In this document: positions 28,777 through 37,856 of the stretch, in pieces | Numbering within the stretch: position 1 is the first letter of the stretch | How the letters are laid out: the number at the start of each line of letters is the position of its first letter | NCBI GenBank assembly: GCA_902592675.1 | Contig: CACJFJ010000006.1 | Location: forward strand, 1 to 62,987 | From: an uncultured Pelagibacteraceae bacterium | GTDB lineage: Bacteria; Pseudomonadota; Alphaproteobacteria; Pelagibacterales; Pelagibacteraceae | Length of the DNA stretch: 62,987 nucleotides | Direction: 5' to 3' | Program-made: the position numbers and the translations under genes | Notes under the pieces: generated by a model | What the model was told of the DNA's origin: nothing | What the model saw: the letters and a program-made list of their open reading frames with translations, nothing else | The model's database searches: none

Positions 28777-29247
28777 ATGTCTGTTTTTCTAAGTTCCCAA
28801 AAAATTATTAAAGATTGGATTGATTATAACGATCATATGAATGTTTCATATTATCTATTGATGTTCGATAAATATGGTGCTGATACATTAAATAATATTT
28901 TTAAGATGGGAGAAGAGTCAGCAAAAACAACTAAGAAAAGCACAATGATCGTAGAGTCTCACATCACCTATAATCAGGAACTTCAACTAAATGATGAAGT
29001 AGATATTAATTGCGTTTATTTTGATCATGATAAAAAACGACTGCAATATAAAATGGAAATGATACACAAAGAAAAAAAATTTCTGGCTTCAACAATTGAA
29101 ATTCTGGCTTTATATGTAGATCTTAATGAAAGAAAGGTTGCTGAATTTGAAGAAGAAAAAATAAAAATAATGGATGATTTTATTAACAAGAACAATTCTA
29201 AATTTAATAGTGAGAGTCTAAAATTTTCATCTAAACTTAAAAAATGA
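28777..29247 (+). CDS. Hotdog-fold thioesterase
   Basis: 156 residues. 4HBT-type marks: WIDYNDHMNVSYY with the catalytic Asp/His region, MIVESHITYNQELQLNDEV, and KFLASTIEILALYVDL. This subgroup hydrolyses acyl-CoA thioesters and is often found near carnitine or gamma-butyrobetaine genes, although the dioxygenase of that type here lies 19 kb away. The stop overlaps the next gene's ATG (ATGA). Confidence 0.85.
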   Translation: MSVFLSSQKIIKDWIDYNDHMNVSYYLLMFDKYGADTLNNIFKMGEESAKTTKKSTMIVESHITYNQELQLNDEVDINCVYFDHDKKRLQYKMEMIHKEKKFLASTIEILALYVDLNERKVAEFEEEKIKIMDDFINKNNSKFNSESLKFSSKLKK

Positions 29248-30530
29248 AAAAAATATTTTTAATTTTAACTTTAAGTTTATTAGCTTCAAGCAATCTATTT
29301 GCTGAGAGTTTAAATTGGTTTTTTAATAAGTGGCTTTCTGAAAACGGACATCATCAATATTTAAATGAGCAAGGATCTAATAATCTAAATATCAAAATAA
29401 AAAATAAAGCATTATCAGCTACTAATATTGCCTATCATTCAAACCCAAACAGAGATACGCTAATTTATTATTTATGGAAATATTCATATAGAGATAGAAG
29501 TCAACATTTAAAAGAATTTAAACCGACAAATAGTTCCTACGATTTTAAATTTAACTTAATTGAAGACAAATATGTTAAAAAACAAATGAAAACTAAAGGT
29601 ATTTTAAGCTATTTATATTATCAAGATGGTCAGGTGTTGATTGATGAATTTTCTTCTAAGGAACAATTAGGAGAGTTTTTAAATAATGAAACAAAATTTT
29701 ATTCAATGTCAATGGGTAAGTCAGTAACTTCTTATTTAGTAGGTCACGCAATTTGTGAGGGTTATATTGATGGAGTTGATGCTAGAGTAAATGACTGGCC
29801 CATAATAAAAGACTCTCTTTATCATGATCAAAAATTAATTAATTTTTTAAATATGAATACTGGTGATCAAAAATATATCGACGAATTTAAAGATGGTACA
29901 AGTAAATTAGGCCCATATGAAGACGAAGATATTGCAACAACCATGCGCTTTCACTTTAACAATCAAAATACAAAAAAATCTAAGGAAATTTATAATTACA
30001 ATGGATTTGTCACTCAGTTAATTTTAAACTATATGAAATTTAAAATTGGTGAAGATTATGACAAATTTTATAGTAAAGTTTTCAACGAAAAAATAAAGAT
30101 CAAAAATAGCATTCGTTATGGCTATACAAGTTTTAATGAACATTTTGGAAATGGACATCCCAACATAATGGCAACAAGATTTGATTATCTTAGAATAGCT
30201 AAGGCTATGATGGATGATTATCAAAATAATACATGTGTGGGTAAGTATTTAAAAGAAATTCACAAAAGAAGAATTCCTAAAAAATATAACGAGAATAAGA
30301 ACGAGCCAGAATATAATAGAACAAAATCATATGGGGGGCAATTCCATATGGATTACCCAGGATTAAAAGATAAAGTTATATTTGGCATGGGCGGTTATGG
30401 TGGTAATGCAATTTTAATTGATATGGAAAATTCTAGAATTTTAGTTGTTAATTCGCTCCATTACAATAATGGTAAATATAAATATAATGTCAAAAAACTT
30501 TTAATAGACCCAATTAAAAACGGTAAATGA
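29244..30530 (+). CDS. Exported serine hydrolase, beta-lactamase (class C/PBP4*) family
   Basis: 428 residues with a signal peptide (MKKIFLILTLSLLASSNLFA, cleavage after about residue 20). The nucleophile SxxK motif is SMGKS in FYSMSMGKSVTSYLVGHA, the second motif is the YNYNG region with conserved Tyr-x-Asn, and a late GGQFHMDYPGLKDK plus GMGGYGGN stands for the third motif. Likely periplasmic esterase or peptidase acting on an unknown substrate. Downstream lies the repeat-flanked cassette, so this may be the last native gene before it. Confidence 0.85.
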   Translation: MKKIFLILTLSLLASSNLFAESLNWFFNKWLSENGHHQYLNEQGSNNLNIKIKNKALSATNIAYHSNPNRDTLIYYLWKYSYRDRSQHLKEFKPTNSSYDFKFNLIEDKYVKKQMKTKGILSYLYYQDGQVLIDEFSSKEQLGEFLNNETKFYSMSMGKSVTSYLVGHAICEGYIDGVDARVNDWPIIKDSLYHDQKLINFLNMNTGDQKYIDEFKDGTSKLGPYEDEDIATTMRFHFNNQNTKKSKEIYNYNGFVTQLILNYMKFKIGEDYDKFYSKVFNEKIKIKNSIRYGYTSFNEHFGNGHPNIMATRFDYLRIAKAMMDDYQNNTCVGKYLKEIHKRRIPKKYNENKNEPEYNRTKSYGGQFHMDYPGLKDKVIFGMGGYGGNAILIDMENSRILVVNSLHYNNGKYKYNVKKLLIDPIKNGK

Positions 30531-30742
30531 GAGTTATTTGGGGGATTAGAGGGACACATTATTCCACATTAAGCTACATCAAACTACGGTACTTATGCAG
30601 ATAATCAAAAGTTTGAATTAAATAAATCGCTTTAAGATTCATCAATTTCACCTCTTAAACTCGAACTATACTCGAACTGGAAGAGATAAATCAAATAACC
30701 ATTTTTAAAGCAAATAGAGACTTAATTTGATATTTTATTTCA
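30531..30742. other. Gene-free stretch upstream of the nuclease cassette
   Basis: 212 bases without a convincing gene: several stops in all frames and only very short open pieces. It contains the left copy of the direct repeat (30658-30687). A GGGGGATTAGAGGGACA patch near its start is richer in G than its surroundings. I see no tRNA or recognisable integrase fragment. Confidence 0.6.
30658..30687 (+). repeat. Left 30-bp direct repeat flanking the nuclease gene
   Basis: Reads AACTCGAACTATACTCGAAC then TGGAAGAGAT. It is matched at 29 of 30 positions by 32340-32369. Inside it, ACTCGAACT occurs twice, separated by AT. Such flanking repeats suggest attachment sites or a target duplication. The bases just after each copy are also alike but not identical. 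Confidence 0.9.
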
Positions 30743-32320
30743 ATGGTTAAAATTAAACATATACCAAAACCTTTACTTAGAGAATGGGATTATAAAAAAA
30801 ATAAAACTGATCCATTATTACTAAAACCATTTTCTCATAAAAAATATTGGTGGATTTGTATAAATAATCACAAACATGTTTGGCAGGCAGAATTAGCTAA
30901 TAAAGTACAAAGGTATGTTAAAAGCAATTCAATAAAAAAAAATGGTTGCCCATGGTGTTCAAAAGCAAATACTAAAGTAACATCTTTTTATAATCTAAAA
31001 GTATATTTAACTGAAAATAAAAAAATTGATTTAATAAAGAAGTTTTCTAAAAATAACAAAATCCATATTGAAAAAATAAAACCAGGAGATAATAAAAAAT
31101 TTTATTGGGATTGTGCCCAATGTAAAACGCCTTTTCTAGCAAGACCTCGTGATATTTATAGAAACGATCGAAGACAGGTTAAACATTGTTCAAATTGCAA
31201 ATATATTACAAGAGGTGAAACTTTTTCAAAATTATCTATAAATAAATCCGGATCTATTCTAGATAGTAATCCAAAAATTAAAGAAATTTGGGATTATAAT
31301 AAAAATAAAAAAGGTCCTGAAAATTATGCAAGATATAGTCACTCTAAAGTTTGGTTTAAGTGCCTATATGGACATTCATACAAAGGTTTTGTGTATCACA
31401 AAACAAATACAATAGGATGTCCCAAATGTTACTCAAAAGGAAGTAAGGCTGAGGTAAGAATTTATTCAGAATTATTTAATGTCTATAAAAATCAAATAGA
31501 ATGGCACAAAAAAATTGATAATGTAGAAATAGATATTTTCATTAAAAATTTTTCCATAGGTATAGAGGTTGATGGTTATCCTTGGCATTTAAATTCAAAA
31601 ATAAAAGAGCTAAAGAAAAATAAATTTTGTGAACAAAAAAATATTACTTTGATTAGAATAAGGGATCCAAAACTCCCATTTATACATTCGAGATCTATTA
31701 TTTCGAAACTTACAGATTATAATTTTGATGAATTTAAAAAATTAGTCGATCTATTATACTTTCTGACAAAAGATAAAAAACTATTAGAGATTTATAATAA
31801 AAAAGATTTTAGCAATGAAAAATTATATCAAAAATTTCTAACAAATTTACCAAAACCATTTCCTGGAACCTCCTTGGGTGATTTAAACAAGAAATTATCT
31901 AAAGAGTTTGATGTGGATAAAAATTATCCTTTAACACCTTTTGATTTTGCACCAAAAAGTAATACTAATATTTGGTGGCTTTGTGAAAAAGGACACTCAT
32001 ATAAAACAACTATTGGCCAACGAAATAGAAAAAACAGTATAGAAAAAAATAAAGATGGATCTATTTATAAGAGAAGAGCAGGCACTGGGTGCCCGATTTG
32101 TTCAGGTAGAATTGCGTCTGAAGATAATAATTTTGAAAAATCTTATCCAGATTTATTAAAATATTTTGATTCTAAAAAAAATAAACTTAAACCAAAGGAT
32201 TTTACACCTAATAGTAATAAATATGCTTATTGGAAATGTAATAACAAACATTCTTGGAAATTAAAAATTAGAGATATGGTAAGAAGAAAAAAATATAAAT
32301 GTAATATATGTAAAAGATAA
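30743..32320 (+). CDS. Multi-zinc-ribbon (DUF4379-like) protein with a Vsr/EDxHD-type nuclease core
   Basis: 525 residues. Five zinc ribbons by Cys pairs: 39 with 69/72; 124/127 with 149/152; 207 with 226/229; 414 with 450/453; 499 with 520/523. Most follow WxCxxGHxW...GCPxC. Four of them are preceded by a repeated module (W/F-D-x-x-K-N...P...F/Y...S). Between ribbons 3 and 4 lies a PD-(D/E)xK-like core: Glu237, Asp264 in VEIDIFIK, IEVDG (Glu275, Asp277), WH (His282), then TLIRIRD. This matches patch-repair and homing-type endonucleases. Very Lys-rich, no export signal. Likely binds DNA by the ribbons and cuts it; target unknown. Confidence 0.75.
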   Translation: MVKIKHIPKPLLREWDYKKNKTDPLLLKPFSHKKYWWICINNHKHVWQAELANKVQRYVKSNSIKKNGCPWCSKANTKVTSFYNLKVYLTENKKIDLIKKFSKNNKIHIEKIKPGDNKKFYWDCAQCKTPFLARPRDIYRNDRRQVKHCSNCKYITRGETFSKLSINKSGSILDSNPKIKEIWDYNKNKKGPENYARYSHSKVWFKCLYGHSYKGFVYHKTNTIGCPKCYSKGSKAEVRIYSELFNVYKNQIEWHKKIDNVEIDIFIKNFSIGIEVDGYPWHLNSKIKELKKNKFCEQKNITLIRIRDPKLPFIHSRSIISKLTDYNFDEFKKLVDLLYFLTKDKKLLEIYNKKDFSNEKLYQKFLTNLPKPFPGTSLGDLNKKLSKEFDVDKNYPLTPFDFAPKSNTNIWWLCEKGHSYKTTIGQRNRKNSIEKNKDGSIYKRRAGTGCPICSGRIASEDNNFEKSYPDLLKYFDSKKNKLKPKDFTPNSNKYAYWKCNNKHSWKLKIRDMVRRKKYKCNICKR

Positions 32321-32339
32321 ATGAAGGATTTTATAGGAT

Positions 32340-32369
32340 AACTCGAACTATACTCGAACTAGAAGAGAT
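32340..32369 (+). repeat. Right 30-bp direct repeat flanking the nuclease gene
   Basis: Same as 30658-30687 except A for G at position 22 of the repeat. It begins 19 bases after the nuclease stop codon. The short open frame through it would encode a few residues only and ends soon after, so I do not call a gene here. Confidence 0.9.
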
Positions 32370-32442
32370 GAAACAAGAAATGAGACAGTGTGAATAAAGA
32401 AAATGCTAGTAAACTCTGGAAAATTATTCAGGAAGCTGGCGA

Positions 32443-32481
32443 TTAATATAACTTCCAGTCCGTAGCCAGAAGTTATATTAA
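32443..32481. repeat. Perfect 13-bp inverted repeat with 13-bp spacer
   Basis: Arms 32443-32455 (TTAATATAACTTC) and 32469-32481 (its exact complement) around CAGTCCGTAGCCA. It lies between convergent genes, so it could be a bidirectional transcript end, but there is no T-tract. Its geometry also resembles a tyrosine-recombinase core, and it lies 74 bases from the right direct repeat. Confidence 0.7.
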
Positions 32482-32485
32482 ATTA

Positions 32486-32803
32486 TTATTGACCTGGGGC
32501 TTTATAACCAATTTTACTAGCTTTTGTTGTAGCTTTTGTAAAATCAATAGCCTCAAGCATTGTTAAGTTTTTTACAGCTCCAGATGCTTCAACAACTAAT
32601 TTTATTGCAGCAAAATCATCAAAACTTGGAACGTCAGTAACAACTACAAAATCATAAGAACCTCTAACAATATCCATGCTGTGCATTGTTCCACCCATAG
32701 CTTTTGTTAGTTGTTCAACAACAGCTTTTCTATCACTTGTCGGATCTTTTAAAAAACCCTGAAAAGCTTTTTCAGTATAATTACCCATTATATATGCTTT
32801 CAT
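32486..32803 (-). CDS. GYD-domain protein
   Basis: 105 residues, small ferredoxin-like dimeric barrel fold. GYD family signs: a short N-terminal strand (YIMGNYTEKAFQGF), GGTMHSMDIVRGSYDFVVVTDVP in the middle, and LTMLEAIDF near the end. Function of the family is unknown. A strong AAAGGAGG precedes its ATG, and it lies 86 bases downstream of the ABC ATPase gene on the same strand. Confidence 0.85.
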   Translation of the reverse strand: MKAYIMGNYTEKAFQGFLKDPTSDRKAVVEQLTKAMGGTMHSMDIVRGSYDFVVVTDVPSFDDFAAIKLVVEASGAVKNLTMLEAIDFTKATTKASKIGYKAPGQ

Positions 32804-32889
32804 TTATTTCCTCCTTTTTTAAAAAAAATTATAACAAATTTAATTGTGACGAGATATGTATTTTGGGAATTCCTAGTATGATTAATAAA

Positions 32890-33684
32890 TTAATTACTAG
32901 CAATTCTATCCATTTCTTTTAATTCAACTTCTAGTTTATTTAATTCTTCACCACCAGCCATCATACTTAGAAGTTTTTCTCTTGAAATATCATCTTTTTT
33001 AAATGTACCCATGCTTCTTCCTCTATTTAAAACTGTAAAACTATTTCCAACTGGATAAGCATGATGAACATTATGTGTAATCAATATTACAGCTAAACCT
33101 TGAGAGGCTGCTTTAACTATATATTTTAAAACCATAGAGGCTTGATGAACTCCTAGTGCAGAAGTTGGCTCATCTAAAACTAAAACTTTTGCGCCAAAAT
33201 ATATTGCTCTTGAAATTGCCAAGCATTGTCTTTCACCGCCAGACATTGTCCCAACTGCTTGAGAAGGATCTCTAACATCAATACCAATTTGACCCATTCT
33301 TTCTGCAGCAATTTTATTAGCTTTTTCAATATCAAATGTTTTAAAGAATGGTAAACCTTTTTGAGGTTCTCTTCCCATAAAAAAATTTCTAGTAACACTC
33401 ATCAATGAAACTAAAGCTAAATCTTGATACACTGTACCTATACCGATATCCAATGCATCTCTTGGTGAGTCAAAAATAATTTTTTTATCTTCAAAAATAA
33501 TCTCACCTTCATCAGGTTTATGAACACCAGCTAATGTTTTGATTAGAGTTGATTTTCCAGCACCATTATCACCTAAAAGACACATGATTTCTCCTTTTTT
33601 TAATTTCATAGTAACGTCTTTTAAAGCGATTACTTTTCCAAAAAATTTGCTGATATTATTAAATTGAACTAAATACTCAGACAT
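32890..33684 (-). CDS. Sugar/polyol ABC transporter ATP-binding protein (FrcA-like)
   Basis: Energises uptake with the permease and binding protein upstream. 264 residues, a single nucleotide-binding domain rather than the double RbsA form. Walker [11 protein letters not shown]-loop in TVYQDLALV, signature [11 protein letters not shown], Walker [13 protein letters not shown], and switch His in LITHNVHHA. This set is typical of FrcA/XylG single-domain members. It begins at the base before the permease stop ends, so the two are coupled. Confidence 0.93.
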   Translation of the reverse strand: MSEYLVQFNNISKFFGKVIALKDVTMKLKKGEIMCLLGDNGAGKSTLIKTLAGVHKPDEGEIIFEDKKIIFDSPRDALDIGIGTVYQDLALVSLMSVTRNFFMGREPQKGLPFFKTFDIEKANKIAAERMGQIGIDVRDPSQAVGTMSGGERQCLAISRAIYFGAKVLVLDEPTSALGVHQASMVLKYIVKAASQGLAVILITHNVHHAYPVGNSFTVLNRGRSMGTFKKDDISREKLLSMMAGGEELNKLEVELKEMDRIASN

Positions 33685-34811
33685 TATTTAGTCTCCGTAA
33701 CTTTTTTTCTGATATAATTGTTAAATACAACAGCAATTAACATCATTGCTCCTAAAAATACTTTAAACCAATCTGTATCTACATCTGTATAGAATATACC
33801 CATAGAAACTGTACCAAAAATTATTGCGCCTAATGCAGCTCCTATAGCTGACCCATACCCTCCAGTTAATAAACATCCACCTACCACTGCAGCAGCTATT
33901 GCTTCCAATTCTTTTAATGTCCCTCTCATAGTGTCGGCAGAGCCGGCATCTAAAACTTGAATACACGCAAATATAGTCGAAGCAACTGCAGTTCCTATAA
34001 ATAAACTTATTTTAACTCTTCCAACAGGCACTCCAACATTCGTTGCACCTACTTTGTCTCCACCTGAAGCAAAGATCCAATTTCCATATCTTGTTTTCAT
34101 AAGTATCCAAGTTGCAAATAAAGTTAAAGCTATAAACCATATTACCGATGGTGGGATGCCAGTTGCTAAAGGAGTTCCATCAGTTCTTAATTCAATTAGC
34201 TTCATTGATCCAAGCCAGGTGAAGAGCCATTGAAAAGTATCAGTGGCAAATATCCATGCTATTGGATCATCTTCAATTAATACTCGTAATCCTGGGACTT
34301 GAGTTCTACCTGTTATCAATCTTGTAATTGCTAAAGTAGCACCTCTTAAGATAAACAACATTGCAAGCGTAACTATAAAAGATGGAAGTCCAGACTTTAC
34401 AACCATTATTCCATTAAAATATCCAATTAACACTGCCATCGCAAAAGCAAAAATAATACTAGTCCACAATGGCCAACCCCAATAAATTGCTGGAATAGCT
34501 ATACATATCCCAGCGAACCCAATCATAGATCCTATTGAAAGATCAAATTCTCCTCCAATCATTAACATAGCAGCTGCAATCGCAATGATACCTAAGTTTG
34601 CTGACACATCTAAAAAATTTAGTGTACCATAAGCACTAAACATTCCTGTGTCACCAGCAACTATTCCAAAAAATATAAATACTAATATTGCTCCACCTAA
34701 AGCTCCAAGCTCAGGTCTATTCAATAATACTCTTAGCGGAGAAATTTTTTTAAGTCTTTCATCTTTTCCAGTTTCTTTCTTAGATTCGATACTTTGAGAT
34801 TTTACAGACAT
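33684..34811 (-). CDS. Sugar/polyol ABC transporter permease (FrcC/RbsC-like)
   Basis: 375 residues, nine to ten membrane helices, BPD_transp_2 family. N-terminal cytoplasmic Lys/Glu-rich leader (about 1-30), then helices; family motifs [16 protein letters not shown] and [24 protein letters not shown] are intact, and [21 protein letters not shown] near the end. Separated from the binding-protein gene by a strong terminator, which suggests reduced readthrough into permease and ATPase genes. Confidence 0.93.
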   Translation of the reverse strand: MSVKSQSIESKKETGKDERLKKISPLRVLLNRPELGALGGAILVFIFFGIVAGDTGMFSAYGTLNFLDVSANLGIIAIAAAMLMIGGEFDLSIGSMIGFAGICIAIPAIYWGWPLWTSIIFAFAMAVLIGYFNGIMVVKSGLPSFIVTLAMLFILRGATLAITRLITGRTQVPGLRVLIEDDPIAWIFATDTFQWLFTWLGSMKLIELRTDGTPLATGIPPSVIWFIALTLFATWILMKTRYGNWIFASGGDKVGATNVGVPVGRVKISLFIGTAVASTIFACIQVLDAGSADTMRGTLKELEAIAAAVVGGCLLTGGYGSAIGAALGAIIFGTVSMGIFYTDVDTDWFKVFLGAMMLIAVVFNNYIRKKVTETK

Positions 34812-34842
34812 AAAAAACTATAATTTAAAAAACGCCAAAAAA

Positions 34843-34873
34843 AAAGGCCTGACTGATATTCAGTCAGGCCTTT
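34843..34873 (-). terminator. Intrinsic terminator after the ABC binding-protein gene
   Basis: Arms AAAGGCCTGACTG (34843-34855) and CAGTCAGGCCTTT (34861-34873) form a perfect 13-bp stem around a 5-base loop. Read on the minus strand it is followed by nine T (34837-34845 complement). It lies between the binding-protein stop and the permease start, so it should make the binding protein more abundant than its membrane partners. Confidence 0.93.
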
Positions 34874-34883
34874 AAATTATTTC

Positions 34884-35807
34884 TTATCTATAACCTTGAG
34901 CTGCCCACTTTATAACTTTAGACGCATTGTCAGGAGTTACAAATCCAGGTCCAGTCATTACCACACCGGCTGGCATTGTTCCCCATCTCATGTATTGTCC
35001 AAAGATAGCAATAGGTAGGTAACCTTGTAGGTATTGTTGTTGGTCAATTAAAAACTCTACTTTTCCTGCAGCAGCAGCTTTTAACATATTTGGAGACATA
35101 TCAAATGTTCCAAGTCTTACTTTACCAACTTTTCCAGAAGCCTCTAAAGCTTTTAGAGCTGCTTCACCAGATAAACCAGCACCTAAAGTTAAGATAGTGT
35201 CATATCCACCACCTAATTTCGCAGCAACAGCTTTTTGAATTTCTGTTGGGTCATTTGATGTACCTAAAATATCTACTGATCCACCAAATCCTTTTTTGAA
35301 ACCTGCACATCTTCTATCTAGTGCAACGTTACCAACTTCATGGTTAACACATAATGCTTTTTTTCCACCGGCAGCTTTCATTTTTTGTCCACCACCTACA
35401 CCAGCTTCAAACTCAGTTTGACCAACATGAGCACTTATTCCTAAAGATGCATAGTCATCAGAACCAGAGTTCATTGAAATAACTGGAATACCAGCAGCAA
35501 TTGCAGCTTTAACAGATTTTCCTAAAGCAGCAGCATCTGGTAATGTAATCACGATACCTTTCGGTTTTTGTGATACAGCATTGTCAATTAGTTTTGCCAT
35601 TTCCACCATGTCAAAAGTAGCAGGTGCAGTATATTTACAAGATACTTTCATATCTTTACATCCAGCATCTACTCCGTTTTTAGCAACTGACCAAAAAGGG
35701 TCATTAGCTTGACCGTGAGAAACTACAATTATATCTACAGCTAAAGCAGACACAGACATCATAGCCCATGCAACTAAAGCTAAAATAAAGTTTTTAATTG
35801 TTTTCAT
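34884..35807 (-). CDS. Periplasmic sugar/polyol-binding protein (FrcB-like)
   Basis: 307 residues with a signal peptide ending ...SVSALA (about residue 23). Periplasmic-binding-protein type 1 (Peripla_BP_4) features: VVSHGQANDPFWSVAKNGVDAG, GIVITLPDAAALG, ISMNSGSDDYASLG, ILTLGAGLSGEAALKALEA, and FDMSPNMLKAA. The family binds ribose, fructose or inositol; adjacency to inositol genes makes inositol a reasonable guess. It carries two Cys pairs that could bridge. First gene of the transporter set. Confidence 0.9.
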   Translation of the reverse strand: MKTIKNFILALVAWAMMSVSALAVDIIVVSHGQANDPFWSVAKNGVDAGCKDMKVSCKYTAPATFDMVEMAKLIDNAVSQKPKGIVITLPDAAALGKSVKAAIAAGIPVISMNSGSDDYASLGISAHVGQTEFEAGVGGGQKMKAAGGKKALCVNHEVGNVALDRRCAGFKKGFGGSVDILGTSNDPTEIQKAVAAKLGGGYDTILTLGAGLSGEAALKALEASGKVGKVRLGTFDMSPNMLKAAAAGKVEFLIDQQQYLQGYLPIAIFGQYMRWGTMPAGVVMTGPGFVTPDNASKVIKWAAQGYR

Positions 35808-35908
35808 TATTCCCCTTTAATTAAAGTTAACTTTTAAAAACAAAATCTAATCAAAATATTATTTGGTTGTAAAGATGATAGGTTGTGTTCTAGTGTTAGT
35901 TGATTCAA

Positions 35909-36910
35909 TTAGAAAGTAAGTTTTTCAAACTTTTTAGAACCGAGAGATTTTTTCGCAGCATTTGCCATTATTAAAGCACGTCTACCTTCCTCAAATTCTG
36001 CAAGTGGGCGAATATTTTTATTAATAAATTTTGAAAAATCATTCAATTGTTTTTTATATGCATCTTTATATCTCTCAATAAAAAAATTTAGCAAAGGAGA
36101 TTTGTTTGAAGTTGAATTTGATGAATAAAATGATGTTTCGTTCTCTCTTATGTTTTCAGATATGATCATTCCTTTAGATCCAAATATTTCAACACGTTGA
36201 TCATATCCAAAACTACAATGCCTTGAGTTTGTAATTATACATTGAACACCATTTTTAGATTGAATCATACACGATGCCAACTCAAAGTCTCTGATTTTAT
36301 CAAATCTTTTATCTGAGATGTTGCTACCTGATGCAATTAATTTTAAGGGTTCATCTTTTCCAAGATAGAAACGTACTAAATCAAAATCATGTATCATCAT
36401 ATCTCTAAATATTCCACCTGACTCTTTTAAGTATTTAATTGAAGGTGGTGCAGGATCTCTACTTGTAATTATAATTTTTTCTAATTTTCCAATCTTACCA
36501 TTCAATAATTGTTTTTTAAGGTTGTTATGACCTGGATCGTATCTTCTATTGAAACCAAGCTGAATTTTTGGATTTAGGTTTTTAATTTTCTTTTTACACT
36601 CATTTATTTTTTTTATACTTAAATCTAATGGTTTTTCACAAAAGATTATTTTTTTATTTTTAACCCCCTCAAGAATAAATTTAATATGAGTATTTGTTGT
36701 TGATGCTATAAAGACAGCCCTAATTTTTTTATCTTTAAATATTATATTTGGATTATCAACACTCTCTGCTTTGAGTATTTTTGAATATTTCTTTGTTAAA
36801 TTTTTATCGATATCATAAACATATTTTAGATTAAAATCTTTATTACGCATCAAATTCTTGCCATGCATAATACCAATTCTTCCAAGACCAAATAAAGCTA
36901 TATCAATCAT
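35909..36910 (-). CDS. iolG: myo-Inositol 2-dehydrogenase
   Basis: Oxidises myo-inositol to 2-keto-myo-inositol with NAD. 333 residues, Gfo/Idh/MocA fold: Rossmann start ALFGLGRIGIMHGKNL, the dinucleotide-domain EKP in FCEKPLDLS, GFNRRYDPG, and the catalytic D-H pair in MIHDFDLVRFYLG. RYDPG and SRDPAPP are typical of IolG. Divergent from iolE with 43 bases between starts. Confidence 0.88.
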   Translation of the reverse strand: MIDIALFGLGRIGIMHGKNLMRNKDFNLKYVYDIDKNLTKKYSKILKAESVDNPNIIFKDKKIRAVFIASTTNTHIKFILEGVKNKKIIFCEKPLDLSIKKINECKKKIKNLNPKIQLGFNRRYDPGHNNLKKQLLNGKIGKLEKIIITSRDPAPPSIKYLKESGGIFRDMMIHDFDLVRFYLGKDEPLKLIASGSNISDKRFDKIRDFELASCMIQSKNGVQCIITNSRHCSFGYDQRVEIFGSKGMIISENIRENETSFYSSNSTSNKSPLLNFFIERYKDAYKKQLNDFSKFINKNIRPLAEFEEGRRALIMANAAKKSLGSKKFEKLTF

Positions 36911-36953
36911 TTAAAATTTGTATTAAAAGATATTTTAACTAAAAATAATTATT

Positions 36954-37856
36954 ATGTCAGTAAAATTAGGAGTAGCACCAATAGCATGGAGTAACGATGA
37001 CATGCCAGAACTAGGTGGCGACACATCATTAGAACAATGTTTAGATGAAGCGAGTCAAGCAGGATACATTGGAATTGAGTCTGGCGGAAAGTTTCCAAAA
37101 AAATCATCAGAATTACTTCCAAAATTAAGTCAGTTTAATCTTCAACTTTGCTCAGGCTGGTATGGAGCAAATTTAAGAAAAAATACAGTAGAGGAAGAAA
37201 AAAAACTAATCCAAGAACAATTAAAATTGTTTAAAGAGTGTAATTCACCCTGCATAGTGTTTGCAGAAGTATCTGGATCAATTCAAGGAGATCCTAATCG
37301 AAAATTATCGACAAGACCTCAAATGGAAAAAGATGAATGGGACGGATTTTGCAATAAAATTTCAGAAATGGGAAGATATCTTGAAGATCAAGGAATGCCA
37401 TTAGCATATCATCATCACATGGGCACCATTATTGAGACACAAAGAGATACAGAAAGACTTTTAGATAATACACATGATAGCGTTAAATTAACTCTGGATA
37501 CAGGTCATATGCTCTTTGCAAAAGGGGACTCTAAATCGATATTAGAGAATTATAATGAGAGACTTTTTCATGTTCATTGTAAAGATATAAGAAAAGATGT
37601 TCTTGAAAAATCTTTAAAAGAAAATTTGAGTTTTAGAGCAGCTTTTCTTGAAGGTGCATTTACTGTTCCAGGTGATGGTTGTATCGATTACGACCCATTA
37701 TTTGAAGTTTTAAAAAAGAATAATTATTCAGGTTGGTTGGTAGTAGAAGCTGAACAAGATCCAGCAAAAGCTAATCCATTTGAGTATGCAAAGATAGGTT
37801 ATAAATATTTAACTGAGACTTTGAGTAAATCTAAAATTGAAGTTTTCAAAAATTAA
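36954..37856 (+). CDS. iolE: myo-Inosose-2 dehydratase
   Basis: Dehydrates 2-keto-myo-inositol to the diketone used by IolD. 300 residues, xylose-isomerase-like TIM barrel. LGVAPIAWSNDDMPELGG is the classic IolE opening, followed by GYIGIESGGKFPK, YHHHMGT with metal-binding His, LTLDTGHM, and VPGDGCIDYDPLF. Its stop abuts the convergent pilin-like gene with no gap. Confidence 0.95.
   Translation: MSVKLGVAPIAWSNDDMPELGGDTSLEQCLDEASQAGYIGIESGGKFPKKSSELLPKLSQFNLQLCSGWYGANLRKNTVEEEKKLIQEQLKLFKECNSPCIVFAEVSGSIQGDPNRKLSTRPQMEKDEWDGFCNKISEMGRYLEDQGMPLAYHHHMGTIIETQRDTERLLDNTHDSVKLTLDTGHMLFAKGDSKSILENYNERLFHVHCKDIRKDVLEKSLKENLSFRAAFLEGAFTVPGDGCIDYDPLFEVLKKNNYSGWLVVEAEQDPAKANPFEYAKIGYKYLTETLSKSKIEVFKN

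Larger units (their letters stand above)
30658..32369 (+). mobile_element. Putative inserted cassette carrying one nuclease gene between direct repeats
   Basis: A 1.7-kb unit bounded by 30-bp direct repeats (29/30 identical), containing a single gene for a zinc-ribbon nuclease. No integrase or transposase is inside. It sits between two ordinary genes whose neighbours continue normally on each side. The most economical reading is a gene acquired by site-specific recombination or self-homing; an ancient duplication of a short sequence is the alternative. Confidence 0.55.

Noticed and set aside
30658..30687. Direct repeat as a tRNA T-arm or attachment site in a tRNA gene
   Set aside because: TCGAA-like bases recall a T-arm, but no cloverleaf can be formed around either copy.
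30531..30742. Integrase remnant upstream of the nuclease gene
   Set aside because: Short open pieces exist, but none shows recombinase motifs.
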